From Schizochytrium sp. TIO01 (taxonomy: Eukaryota; Sar; Bigyra; Thraustochytrida; Thraustochytriidae), in the NCBI GenBank assembly GCA_004764695.1, contig SMSO01000004.1, positions 1,515,501 through 1,579,500 on the forward strand: a stretch of DNA of 64,000 nucleotides, written 5' to 3'. Each line of letters opens with the position of its first letter. Within the stretch, counting starts at the first letter, position 1. The notes under the pieces were generated by a model. That model saw only the letters and a program-made list of their open reading frames with translations, searched no databases and had not been told where the DNA came from. This document shows positions 24,001 to 35,432 of this stretch, one piece after another. The translations under genes and the position numbers were made by a program.

Positions 24001-27000
24001 CTTTAAGAGAAAAATAGATTCTATACCTGCGGAGATAATATAGAAAGCATCAACAGATGGATCGTTCATAGCAAGACTTCGCTGAAAATTCATCATTGAA
24101 GCTATATGATCTGTGGGAGGTCCAACTTACATGCAGAAAATGTTATTGAAAATAATACTGCTCTGCTCTCTCTCTGAGCTTGAATTCAAGTCGCAAATTG
24201 ATTCGCTGTAAAAAGGTAACCTATTGGTAATAGATATCAAGTTTTTAAATCTGAATATCTAGATACAGAAAGATGAGTCTATGCAATTCGAGGTTTAGCC
24301 AGAAAGATGAAGGCAAGAGGCTTGAGGAACTTGGAAGAGCTTTTGTAAAACTTCATAAATTTGGCTTTAAGAGTTACCAATCTGATGTGCTTGCAAGTAG
24401 ACTGATTCATGTGTCCTTAAGGAGGGGAGGAAGTATACACCTGCACTACAAGTAATTGAGAAAATTAGGTTAACTCGTCTCTTCAACCATCAATTTACAG
24501 AGCACCATAGTTATTCTGTTAAACATTCATGTATACCTTTGGTTCTGTGGCTGCTTGGTTGGAAATCCTATATGAAACCTTCTCTATTCAGGACTTACAA
24601 TGGCCCACCAAAACCTTTAGCAATCGCTTGTCTCTAAGGCCCTTTAATAGAAGATCTCAGAACTACAACAAGAGCAATACCTCCAAGAGATGCCTCATAA
24701 AAATTAAACTGTAACTTCTATATTTACCACTTTTGCTTTGGCACAAGAATTACACCTGCAAGATTTATGTCTCCATCTCCGTGTATCCGTGAAGGGTGGA
24801 TCTTCGTCTTTACAACTCCTTGCTTTGTGGCAATGACAAACACATCCTTCTTGTGAACCCACGTCGATGTAATATAATCATTAGATCAATTTACCCGACA
24901 AATGCATATGAGGAAACTTATTCGAGGTAACATTGCGTCGTTCTGATTTCAAAGTAGCTTTTGCCAAACATTCGAATATACCCTGCCAAGATGACCAAAA
25001 GGGACAGAATCAAATGGTTTTGATTGTAAAGCTCCTGCAAAAACGTATTTATAGAGTTTGCTATATTTGTCATGGGTAGTTTTGATCAGGTCAAGACTGG
25101 CAATTTCCTTGCCAATCTTGAGCAAACTTTTCAAACATATAGGTCTTAAGCAAAACGAAGCGTTTAAACATTCCTGTAAACATAAGGAATACGAAGATTA
25201 ACGAAAAAAATTGAAAGGCTGTTTCAAATACGGAAACATGTCTATTATGATCAAGGAAAGGCCTTTGGGCGCATGACATTGAAATGTGTTGTCTGATCTG
25301 TTTTATCTAACAGGCAAGATGAGGGTAAGATGCGTCAAGAATTGAAAGTACTTTCTTTTCTTATGTCTTTAGAGTATTAGATATCTCCAATGCTTGACCT
25401 CGGGGATAAATTGCAATGTGAATTGATTCGTACTTAGCTGAGGAGACCAAGGTGATATTATGACGCCAGCACCTGATAAGTTAGAGGTTGACGGGGAAGA
25501 CGAAGATAAGACGCTTGGAGATAAATACCAAGGCGGATTGATTTATAATATAATTAAAAGGCTAAGGCAAGCCTTCCATGAATAACGCTTAGCTAAGGAA
25601 GGTAGGTTCATCTGTCTTCCTCCACCACTAATCCAGGTATTGCCTTTAAATATTCTCTCCCTTGACTCCCTTGGTTTCGAACATCTTTGCACTTGGTTGT
25701 CTACTGCTTACACTGTGCAATTCCTAAATTTTTAGGACTTATAATACTGTATGTAAGCAACCACTTGCTATCATGACCCTTGGACTGATGATCCTAATAC
25801 TTTAAAGTGACGGCAATGAGATTATCTCATTGTCCAAGTCTTCTATTCATATTTCTCATGTTCACTTTCTAGTGGAGATGAATGCGACCTTGTAAATCCT
25901 GTTATTTCTTAGGTTGCTTAGCTCTTAGTCATTTCATTGGAGCTTGTTATTGTAATTCAAATCAGCTCTTAGATCCTCAGGACTTACATTGGCAATTTAC
26001 TGTCTACAAGATCCTTCGATTTGGGATTTCGGCATGAGAGAACAAATAGTGGAACAGAAAAGTTATGCACATGGCAAATAAATCAGAAGCGTTGGGTAAT
26101 GTTGAGATCAGCAATCTTAACAACCAGCAGACCTGAAACTTCTAGAGTTCTAGGAGCTCCACTGTAAGCCTATAGGTTGGGAGGCATTCAGAAACAAATT
26201 GACTAGTGGTATCCTTGCCCGTCTTCCTGCCATTAAGTCATAGCCATCAGGTCAGAAAGGCGAATCCATCCATTGGAGTTCCAGAGATCACAGATAAGCA
26301 AAATCAAATCTATAGTAAGCAATATGTAGCAAGCATGTTTGTGAGTGATAGCAATGAGCCATGAAAGTTATGATGCTTCATATGTAAATATATTATTATA
26401 ATCAGAAGGCCTGGAATAAGTCACTAAGATCAGAAGATCCCTAACTTATAACCCCAAAACTATTTGGGTTTCATTTTTTATGTTGTGTTCAGTACACATC
26501 CTCTATATATCAACTACATTAGTCTATCTCCTATTTGATAAGTATCAACTTTCTGATGGTAACTAAATATGAATATAGGAAACGAAGTACGGAATAATTG
26601 TTATTGCCAGTATTATCGCCTTGGCGTATTCATGAGCAGAGATACAACCCCTTATGAAAAAATTACAGCTTTGATATGGTAGTAAAGATAGCTTTCATAT
26701 AAAGTAAACAATCTAAAACAAAAACCTTAAGGGAGTGATGGTCATAGTGATAAAGTATAAGAAGAAGAGAAAAGTAGTGCAGAGTGATTCGCTTGCTTTG
26801 AGGGGTATACAATTTTTCCTGAACATGAGAGTCAAATATGTTTACATCTTACAAATGATCTCATAGATGTAATGTTTACAAAGGAAAGGTAAATTAATTT
26901 GAATACAGTAGGAATTAAAACAGCTCATGCTCTTGCCACAAAACTATCACATGTTATCAAAGGGCGCTGAAGGAATCAGTAGAATGTACATTTCTTCGTT

Positions 27001-27895
27001 TTATCTCGCATTAATCATGATTAGAATTATCAGATTATAAGGATAGACTTCGCAACATATTTAACAGACAGATCTTTCATTTATATCATATGTAGTACTG
27101 TTTCTTCTATAATAATTCAGTATGACATGATATTTCCTACATATCGAGTTTCAGCTTTTGGAAAGAATAGAGCGCTTCCTTTGGAAAGCGCAATTGCTTT
27201 CACTACTACTCACCTCGAGTCAAATCGAGAATATAAAGCAATTATTAAAGTCATGTTGTTAATCATTTTCGCCCCATGATTTCAACCAACCTTTATTTAG
27301 AAAACCAGAAATTCAAAACAAGAAAACGAATCATCCCCCCTTGACAGAAAATATGTTAAAGTAGAGGAAGCAACTACAATTTCCAACCTATGTTGCTATC
27401 TACGCTATAAAGCAGCGATTTATTCTACGCAATTGACTGTGGACGAGTTTTTAAAACAGAACAAGAAACCACAGAAGTATCTTAAATCCTGGCAAATTTC
27501 GAAGTCTATATATAATCCCTGCGAGTGCCAGAACTCTTAGACAGCGCTGAAAAGGTGATACAAATCATTGTTGGAGATTCATTTCCGAATGACCATACCT
27601 GCTGCCTACTCTTCTCAAGGCTTTGTTTTGCACATCTTTGGTTTCACCTTGCCACGCGTGACCATAACCTGAGCGAGATTCTTACCCGTGAGCCTCATAG
27701 GTAATACTAATAGTATCTAGTACTGGGGCTACATGGATTTATCTAATTAGGTAGGAGAGAAAACACGATCGACGAAGGTTGTCGAAAGTTGGATTCTTTC
27801 TCTCGACGTCTTCGTTATCCAAAGCTGGTATAGCTGTGACTGACTTTGATCGAAGCCTGAAAGCTACCACGTGCTTTGGAGACAAGATACAAACG
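24001..27895. other. A+T-rich, repeat-poor region without a supportable gene
   Basis: The microsatellites stop and composition shifts to A+T. Reading frames of about 60 codons at 24273-24455 (+), 24949-25134 (-) and 25091-25279 (-) have ordinary residue composition but no recognisable domain. The frames near 26740-26980 (+) are vaguely like the end of a retrotransposon RNase H region, broken by stops. I could not identify terminal repeats. The last few hundred bases would include the promoter of the ML-domain gene. Confidence 0.5.
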
Positions 27896-28632
27896 ATGAA
27901 GCTTTTCGTCTACGTACTCGCGCTGGCAGCGCTTCTGTGTGCCGCTGTGCCCGCCCAGGCCGAGATCTCTGCTAGCCGGAGCATCACGACGATCAACGGA
28001 GTGGACTTGGATATTGAGATTGACGGTACGTGAGGCAAGAGCACGGAGAGAAGTCGAAGATTACGCGGAAGAAAGGATAGCAAGTTGAACCTCCTGAAAA
28101 TATGCAGAGAGAATAGGCTAACGGAGAACTTTGATTCCGGATAAACTTGATCCAATATGATCTTCTCAATAATCTTTTGCGAATCGAAACAGGCTGCACG
28201 AAGAAGGATAAGTGGGGCTGCAAAAGCCTTAACACAGATTGGGGTAAGAACATCTCCGGTACTGTACATGCTAAGCTCAAGGAGGATCTCATTGAAGGAT
28301 CCTACTTCATCTCAACTATGCACTTGAAGACTGGCCTCTTCCCCATCCCGTTCAAGATCCAGTGTAAGCTCTGCAACGCTCGTTGCGGATTCAAGGTTCC
28401 TATCCTTGAGAAGGACTTTGATGTTGAGATGCCACCCTGCCCTATCACCGCTGGTGAGGTCACCCAGCACTTCAACGAGATGATCCCTCGTAATGACCCT
28501 GTCCCCTTGAAGCTTGGAGTTGATGGTATCGCCAACGTCTACAATGGCAACGGCCATGAAATTGCTGCTGTTCACTTTACTGGCTCAGTGAGTAACCAGC
28601 CTGCTCTTGAGGTCCAACTCGAGTTGATGTAA
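27896..28632 (+). CDS. Secreted ML-domain (MD-2-related lipid-recognition) protein
   Basis: Two exons, 27896-28025 and 28193-28632, joined by a 167-nt intron with a GTACGT donor and a CAG acceptor; the phase is consistent and gives 189 residues. Residues 1 to about 21 are a clear signal peptide (MKLF, then a hydrophobic core, ending AQA). The mature part carries the cysteine layout of ML domains: an early C-x8-C pair, a C-x2-C-x3-C cluster near the middle, and a CPI motif followed by an Ala-Gly turn and a beta-rich tail. ML proteins (NPC2, GM2 activator, Der p 2, fungal PG/PI-transfer proteins) bind single lipids in a beta-sandwich in the lysosome or extracellular space. The exact ligand cannot be read from sequence. 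It is convergent with RSPH9. Assignment to ML rests on the motif pattern; another small secreted beta-sandwich family is possible. Confidence 0.68.
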
Positions 28633-29014
28633 AAGACTGTATCAATCTCAGTGCTTCAAAATTCACCTTTGGCAGAATGCTCATCCGATCATACCTTCAC
28701 ATGAATACCTCAATGATCAAGATTGAGGCAGCATGAACCAAATATACTTTCCGTTATTTTTGGTATCTCATCTTTGCAAGGTCCGCGTAGATCCTAATAG
28801 CTTGCTTCTCACAAACTAGAATTGTTTATTTCTCTTTTCACTCTTTCAATTGCTTAATGATGCTAGTTGTAAATCACTAATCATGGCGCTGCATTGGAAC
28901 TTCCCAAGAAACACAAGTACTCATGCAGAGCTTCCTTATTGATAGGCAGATCATGTTTTTTCAACAACAACAAACGATGATGGTAAAAAAAATATATGTA
29001 AATTTCTACGATGA
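28633..29014. other. Convergent intergenic spacer
   Basis: A 3'-to-3' spacer between the ML-domain gene and RSPH9. It is A+T-rich and should hold both 3' UTRs. I see no further gene and no unambiguous polyadenylation signal. Confidence 0.7.
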
Positions 29015-30003
29015 TTAGATCATGAAAGCAAGGTCCTCATTCTTGAGACCATCCCCAACGTAAACGCTACCAAAAAGCGCGGTACCAGGCTCATGATAAA
29101 ATGTGAATCCAGGATATAACAGACTTTTCAGAACAACTGCAGTCTTGCATGGGTCTGTCTGAAGAGACCATGAGCCAGTCGGGTGTGTGGATGTGATCGG
29201 TTCAAGAAATGCTTCTGGCTTGAGCAAGCCATCAATGTCCCGAATCGAAGCACCTTCATTGGGCTTGCGGAAAAGAAGATAGCTCCTTACATCTTGTGCA
29301 TCTGCTACACTTAGGCCTGTGAAATTCACATTCTTTGCAACACGGTGCAACGGGTCTACAACAAAAGCTCCACGCGGGACAACTGCAGTAGCATGGTGAA
29401 CATTCTTTACAACAAGAGCAAGCAGATCTCTCTCAACAAAAGCAGGCTTACCCAGGATCCCCTCCTCTTCTGAGGCCTCCACTGCGGGCACAAGCTCAGA
29501 CTGAGGAGCACCAGTAAACTTATACAAGGCACTCACTATAATTTTAATCAATAGCAAAGTCAAAGGTTTGATGATCAAGTCAGTCATCCTAGTTTCTTCG
29601 TATTACAAGAATGTTAATCACGAGCTGTAAATGTAGCCTCATGATCTGGCCAAAAGCAAGCTCACTGTTTTCGGTTCGACAATTGCGGTTGGGGAGAAAT
29701 ATCAAATTCAAACGTACCATCGGATGGGCGTGCGGTCCATTCTGTAGTTAAAGGACGCAACTTAAAGTCGTTGTTAGAGCAGAACCAAAAGGTCTGATCC
29801 GGGTAATCATCTTCTTCCTTGAGTTTATCCTGAGCAACCACCACTAGATAATCCGCTGTCTTGCCTTGGAGCTTGCCCCAGAAGCGAACATTCTCAAACC
29901 CAGACAAGTCAAGTCCTTGGATCTCGTTAGCAAGAAGAGTTTCCTCCTCTGGCGTCAGCCACGTCGTGGCAAGTTCGCCCATTCTTCTATCAAGGAAAGT
30001 CAT
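29015..30003 (-). CDS. RSPH9: Radial spoke head protein 9 (RSPH9)
   Basis: Two exons on the minus strand, 30003-29718 and 29535-29015, give 268 residues (human RSPH9 has 276). The 182-nt intron has a GTACGT donor and a TATAG acceptor after a T-rich tract; phase 1 to 2 matches. Family landmarks are all present: the N-terminal RFWGKLQG block followed by DYLVV, the central AVVPRGAF stretch, FTGLSVADA, and the C-terminal block containing GSWSLQ, VVLKSLLYPGFTFYHEP, and VYVGDGLKNEDLAFMI at the very end. RSPH9 is part of the radial spoke head of 9+2 motile axonemes and is needed for normal ciliary beating. The start was chosen because upstream codons in this exon lack an ATG and homology begins here. 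Its presence implies a motile flagellated stage. Confidence 0.95.
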
Positions 30004-30135
30004 TCTTTCAAGAGTGACACGAACTCTTCCTGATCTCACTTCGCCGCAAGAGTTTTTTTCTGCTCAGCCCCTGCCTCTTCGAGTAGCACTGTTTTGCCGA
30101 GACCTAGGTTCAACTTATCTCTACAATCTGTCAGG

Positions 30136-30675
30136 TCACGCCTCCTTAGTTTCTTTGTACGGGGTTCTGCCAAACAATACAGTAGTTCTGCCCATACACA
30201 CCTGGTGATAGTAACAAGTGGAGAGAACCGTTGAGCTAGTTTGGGTACCTAAGCAAATTCGGCGCCCTATTGCGCCTAATTCTTCTAGTTTCGAGACAAA
30301 ATCAAATTTAAAATATCTATCGACCTACCTATCCAGGTACCAGGTTCTAAGAGCTAGAAAACGTAATATGCGCATCGTGGTTATGATCTTATGACTTTTT
30401 CAAAATAAAGATCTCATTTCTTTCCTGAATTATCCGAACTTCAAGAAGACTGGATTTCTTGAAGCAAATATAAAATTAAAATAAAAAAATAAAAAGCTTC
30501 GTGTAGTAGTGAAGTATGAATTTTTCTCTACAGATGATAAAATTTGCAGAGCTAGTATTTCATATGGTAACCTTGGGCTAATGCCCAATCGCGAGTTTAA
30601 GATAACACGTACCTCAAAGACATTCTTTAAATCATGTCCTTGAATAGGCAGTGCTGCTGTTGCTGCTTCTGACAT
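30136..30675 (-). CDS. Possible two-exon micro-gene, 42 aa
   Basis: Candidate exons 30675-30613 and 30201-30136 on the minus strand. Exon 1 starts with ATG and ends in frame at a perfect GTACGT donor. About 411 nt downstream a pyrimidine-rich ACCAG acceptor opens a phase-0 exon of 21 codons ending in TGA. The joined 42-residue product starts MSEAATAALPIQG and ends FGRTPYKETKEA, with a mix of acidic, basic and aromatic residues that looks protein-like. I do not recognise it. It lies 133 nt upstream of RSPH9 on the same strand, so the first exon could instead belong to an alternative RSPH9 transcript, although phases do not join directly. Evidence is only splice signals, open frames and composition. 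Confidence 0.3.
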
Positions 30676-31097
30676 GAGTGAGTGCCAATTCCTTTGTTCA
30701 ACGGAGAAGAAAAAAATAAACGTCACGGAGAAATATTCTTTTGGTGATGTTGATTGCGGGAAAGAAGAGGTCTCAAGACTAATAAAGCAGGCAGGGCATC
30801 TCATTTCATTATTTTATAAGTTTAAAAGAAAGAGAAAGGAAAAGGAATCATGGGAAAAGAAGAAGTCTTCTTCGTGCTGATTGAAACATTTCATAAAATT
30901 TTAGAGGGGGGAACAAATTGGCTAATGAGAAAATCATAGCGTGTAAGTCCTGAATTGTGCGGAGTAAGACAAGGTTTTAGAAAAGAAGTATTGTCTGTGA
31001 GGTACTTTTCAGGCGACAGCGAATTGGTGCGGTGTTTTCTGCTAGGGTTTTGGTCAGTGCAGTTTTGCTCTTCAGACAGACAAACGAAGGATTACCA
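30676..31097. other. Intergenic spacer
   Basis: Lies between the micro-gene candidate and the 3' end of the ataxin-3 gene. Moderately A+T-rich; short + strand frames show no domain. Nothing else is seen. Confidence 0.6.
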
Positions 31098-32137
31098 TTA
31101 TCGTCGAGAGTCCTTTAAGCTCGCTGCAATAGCCCTCTTTACCATTTCCTCTTCGTCATCCTCAGCATCTTGCTCAAATGAGTCGTTGTCGTACATAGCA
31201 TCTCCTTTACCTAGGCTTGCTGCAAGTGCTGCTTGAAGCTCGGCATCATCATCACCAAAGTCGTTTGCATCACTGTAGAAACGAGTAGAGTAGCGTCCAC
31301 CTGCCGTGGCCGCGTCGCTATGGACACTGCTTGAGGAGCCCATACTTGCGCGCAATGCGGCACGGAGATCAGGATCATCTACATCATCTAGTCGCATCGG
31401 TCTGGGGGGTTCGTCGCTAACGCCTACATCATCTACTCCAGGAACAAACCAGTCTGATCTTTTACCCATAGAGCGAACACCAACTCGCGGAATATTCCCC
31501 TGGACGACGAAGATCGAATAGCCCTCCTCTCGCAGCTGTCCAAGATACGCAGACAGATAAAAGAGGGAGATCAAAGATGGCCGCTTCTTCAAGGAATTCA
31601 AGTCCCAAATTTCGCAGCGAATGCTGCGAATTGTAAACCAATGGTTTGCAAGGTTGCAAACAAAGGCGACATCTTCGCTTAGATCTGCGTCGTCCCTGTT
31701 AAGGCGGGCAAGTACAGAGTTCAGCACGCTGCTGTCTTGCACAAGGTTGATCTGGTCGAACCTATCCAACGCTGTTGACAGCACCTGAATGCTGAAGTTG
31801 CCAGAATCATCAACATTATTGGATGTTGTAGCTGTGTTGAACATATTCCAGAATTTGCAAATTTTTCCAAAGTCAGTCAGCAATTACTCATCACAAGCAG
31901 ATAGCTATATTTTTGCCGTCACTTACCTCCCCCTCTTACGCTTCCGCCCATAAGGTGGCGCTCCATTTCGTCTAACTCGTGGGCAATCTCAGCGAGGTCA
32001 TCTGGCTTGAAATATGGACCTTGGAGTAGATTATTCAGGCAGTGCTGTCCGCACATTGATCCATATTGCTTCTCATGGTAAATAGCTTCCTCTTCTGCAT
32101 CTACACGACGAGCAGAAGATGACGACGAAGAGCTCAT
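31098..32137 (-). CDS. ATXN3: Ataxin-3-type Josephin deubiquitinase
   Basis: Exons 32137-31927 and 31831-31098 (95-nt intron, GTAAGT donor, ACAG acceptor) give 314 residues. The Josephin domain occupies about 18-187: Gln24 (oxyanion), nucleophile Cys33 in CGQHCLNNLLQG, His134 in NHWF and Asn149 in WDLNSL form the complete catalytic set. The intron falls between ERHLMGG and the DDSGNFSIQV block, so a correct splice is needed to restore homology. Three ubiquitin-interacting motifs follow at about 222-237, 264-279 and 296-311, each with the Ala-x-x-Ser core. This matches the three-UIM form of ataxin-3. The enzyme trims polyubiquitin chains in protein quality control and typically works with p97/VCP. 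No polyglutamine tract is present; the N-terminus has seven serines instead. Confidence 0.95.
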
Positions 32138-33977
32138 CCTTTCAAAGCTATCAAAAACAAAACAACAGATATCTCTCGATCCGTGCAGAGCGCAGCAAAC
32201 CTGCAGAGTGCAGCAAACCTGCAGAGCAGCCGCTCTCTTCTGTGACGGCGATGCCCTGCGAACCCAACTCTCTTTACTTCACAATCGAATCCCTCACAAC
32301 GCAAGCCGTGAAGAAGAGACCTTTTTTTGTAGCTGTTCGAGGACTGCAAGCACCCAAAGTCTCAATCGGCAGGGTGCAAGAGCAGGGACAACCAGAGGCG
32401 CCAAAATATGCTCAAGCTATCGAGCGAGCGAGCGATCTTCACAATGATTTGCTATGAAGATGGTATTTAATCTTTTTCTTTTTTCTTTCTTTTTACGTAC
32501 ACACAAATTGGAAAGCTAAGAGCGCACACATAATGGAACTTGAATACTCAGACTCGACTTGGACCTCGATTTAAGTTGGATCAAATATTACAAACAAAAG
32601 AGCCCCGACGAAGAAGACGACAGTGCCAATGATGAAGATGATAATTTCAATGCAAATAACAGAGCTGTATATCTCAGCTTGCGTTAAGAAGCAGCATTGA
32701 GGGAGGAATTACTAGCGATAGTTTGATTACAAAGACCTTGTAGATCTTGAAAAGGGACAAGGCCTAGATCGATGCGAGAGCAAGGTGCAACCTTGAAAGT
32801 AGTTACTTGTGCCTGAGCGAGAGGAGTGTTAGTTGAGCACTCCTTCTTCTGCTTTGCTTGTTTTCATATTTTATTCTCGCTCCGCTTAAAGATTGCTATC
32901 CAAGGTGGGTGTGGTGTGCCTACAATGAGCGAGGGAACTCAAGAAATATGCCCGCTCGAAGGGACACGGCAGAAGTCAGAGCAGTATCTCGCGAGGGAGC
33001 GTGCAAGCGTACAGGAGATGACCGCGAGAAAGCACAACGACGAGAGGTATTGCTGGAGAGCCCAAAGAACACAAACTCGAACAACTTTATTGACACGTTC
33101 TTTTGTTCGCGTTTAGAGCCTCGAGCAGGTTCTGGCGAGGAAGTGGTTTAGAAAGACACCACGAGGTAGAAACGTAGGTATATATCAATCTATGCCTTGT
33201 CCACCGGCATGGCACCATTGGAAATACAGATTGCGACACACTCGCTTGTTAACGCCCACACAGCGGCTGCATTGCCTCTGCCGAGTTGAGCTCTTTGGTG
33301 ATCGGTTCTCGAGCACGAGAGTGGAATTTCATGGATTGCAAAGTCTACCTAAAAACAGAACTGCAGCAGCTACGAATCTGTACAGAGGCCTCCATTTGGC
33401 CCAAACGGTCACCCTCTTCACTGATATCTAGACTAACCCTCGTTCACGTACATGGATCCAGCGGTGATTCGCTGGTGACGATGAAAAGGGTCAAATCCAG
33501 CAGCCACCTCGTACCAAACCAGAGTCAGTCGTCAGGAATTAGCAGGTGCATTGAATGAGTTTTGACTATGATGCTCTACTGGAACAGAAATGTGTTCTGC
33601 TCGTTGATGAGGTTTAACTCGGTTATTTATTTGCTAGTTCTAGAGAACAATGAGTCCGACCACTTTCGGAGCAGGATCAGATCGCGCTACGGAATTGGAT
33701 ACAGTGGTAGGTACGTAAGTCCGCTGTGATACATAAACCTGTTCAGAGTCCGTCTCGTTGTGGCAGAAACGATTCTTCGGTCCGCTGGGAGGAGAAGTAC
33801 CTTTGGCACTGTGAAGGAAGTAAACAAAAGCAAAGCCAGGAAGGACTTTGTGCATGCAGCAGACCTGAAAAGAACTGAAGCTCGAAGCAGCATCAAAGCA
33901 CCGAAGAGCAAGCAAATCTGCAAAGAAAAGAGAAGTGAGCGGTAGAAAAGCTTGGCTGCAGCAAGTGTTTGAGGAAG
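32138..33977. other. 1.8-kb spacer with unassigned coding-like segments
   Basis: The spacer between ataxin-3 and nitronate monooxygenase, which diverge. A short 18-nt duplication lies at about 32184-32226. At 32826-33151 two overlapping + strand frames of about 96 codons have no recognisable domain. At 33192-33560 both strands contain protein-like frames: minus-strand pieces include GNAAAVWALTSECVAIC near the 3' end and WYEVAAGFDPFHRH upstream, with a GTACGT donor between them, but I could not build a phase-consistent model. No confident gene is called. Confidence 0.4.
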
Positions 33978-35208
33978 ATGAAGGAAACAATCAAGACAGC
34001 GATTACGGAGAAACTTGGGATCAAGGTGCCCATCCTCCTTGCAGGAATGAGCGGCGTGAGCCACGGAGAATTGGCAGCTGCAGTATCCAACGCAGGTGGT
34101 AAGTTGATTTGAAGAACATGGAGCAGCCAGGCTGCAGCATAGTATATTATTATATATGCGCATGCAAACTTTGATTGTTTTGTGCAAAGGAGATGCTGAG
34201 AGACTGACCCTTTTCATAATTTTCTCATAATCGTGAAACATTTAAAAATTATCATCGCTTTCTACAGGTTTGGGTGTGATTGGCGGTTTGACACTATCTC
34301 CTAAGGTCTTAAAGAAGGAGATCGACGACCTCAAGGCACACCTCAAGGACCCGAACTTGCCCTTTGGCGTCGATCTTGCTATTCCCCAGGTTGGTGGCAA
34401 TGCCCGGAAAACAAATCATGACTACACTCATGGCAAGCTTCCCGAACTCATTGATATCATCATTGCTGAGAAGGCCAGTCTCTTTGTTTGCGCAGTCGGT
34501 GTGCCGCCCAAGTGGGCTGCTGACAAGCTTCATGCCGCCGGAATTCCAATTATGAATATGGTTGGCGCACCAAAGCATGTTGACAAGGCTATTGCAAGCG
34601 GTGCAGATTTGATTTGCGCTCAAGGTACAGAAGCTGGTGGTCACACTGGAGAGATCGGCACGTTGGCTCTCATTCCGCAATGCGTCGAACGGTGCAAGGG
34701 TCACAAGTCCCAACTCGATGGTAGCCCAATCCTTGTGGTGGGTGCAGGAGGCATTGTCAATGGTGCTGGTATTGCTGCCTCTCTGGCGCTTGGCGCAGAG
34801 GCTGTTTGGGTAGGCACTCGCTTTGTGGCAAGTACAGAAAGTCACGCCAGCGACCGGCACAAAGCACGTGTTGTTGAGATTGGAGCTCTCGATACCACCC
34901 GTACCCTTATTTACTCTGGGCGTCCACTCCGTGCATACCAGTCTTCGTATGTTCGTGATTGGCACACAAAGCGCAAGGAGCAGATCGACGAACTGTGCGA
35001 GAAAGGTGTCATCCCTTTCAGTTATGACTTAAAGCAAGCTGAAAAGAATGGCGAGCATTTTGATCTTGCTGGTAACTTTCCTCAGCTCATTGGCCAAGGT
35101 TGCGGCCTTATTAAAGACGTCAAGCCTGCAGGTGAGATCGTGGAGGAAATGATGAACGAAGCTTTGGAGATTCTGCGCAAGTCCCCTTCCCGTATTGCAA
35201 AGCTCTAA
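33978..35208 (+). CDS. Nitronate monooxygenase (2-nitropropane dioxygenase family)
   Basis: Exons 33978-34098 and 34268-35208 with a 169-nt intron (GTAAGT donor, CTACAG acceptor) encode 353 residues. The intron splits the conserved AVSNAGGLGVIGG motif, confirming the join. A TIM-barrel FMN-binding fold is indicated by the N-terminal PILLAGMSGVSHGELAAAV, the AQGTEAGGHTGE segment with the His of the active-site region, and the glycine-rich VVGAGGIVNGAGIAASLALG plus VWVGTRFVAS phosphate-binding segments. The enzyme oxidises nitronates such as propionate 3-nitronate using O2 and FMN and is thought to detoxify them. There is no N-terminal targeting sequence, so it is probably cytosolic. It is convergent with IMP4, with ends 224 nt apart. 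Related flavoproteins (enoyl-ACP reductase FabK) are less likely given the length and motifs. Confidence 0.9.
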
Positions 35209-35432
35209 CTGATCTATTTTCACACGCAGAGTAAATTTATTTCATATATATTTTTCGCTTGTTTTCTTGTCTAAAGGAAGATCCCACCAAGGCCCCATAC
35301 TTCATAGTATCTTTTCAACTGAGTTTGGTACAAGGACAAATAAATTTCGCCAATTCAATCATCCGAGTAGCGCAGCATAATAAGAGATAAAAACAGGCTG
35401 AAGTATGTTTGATTAGAGCTAATAAGGTGGAT

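Noticed and set aside
34309-34965. A 218-codon minus-strand frame antisense to nitronate monooxygenase
   Set aside because: Fully opposite a conserved enzyme exon and without recognisable features.
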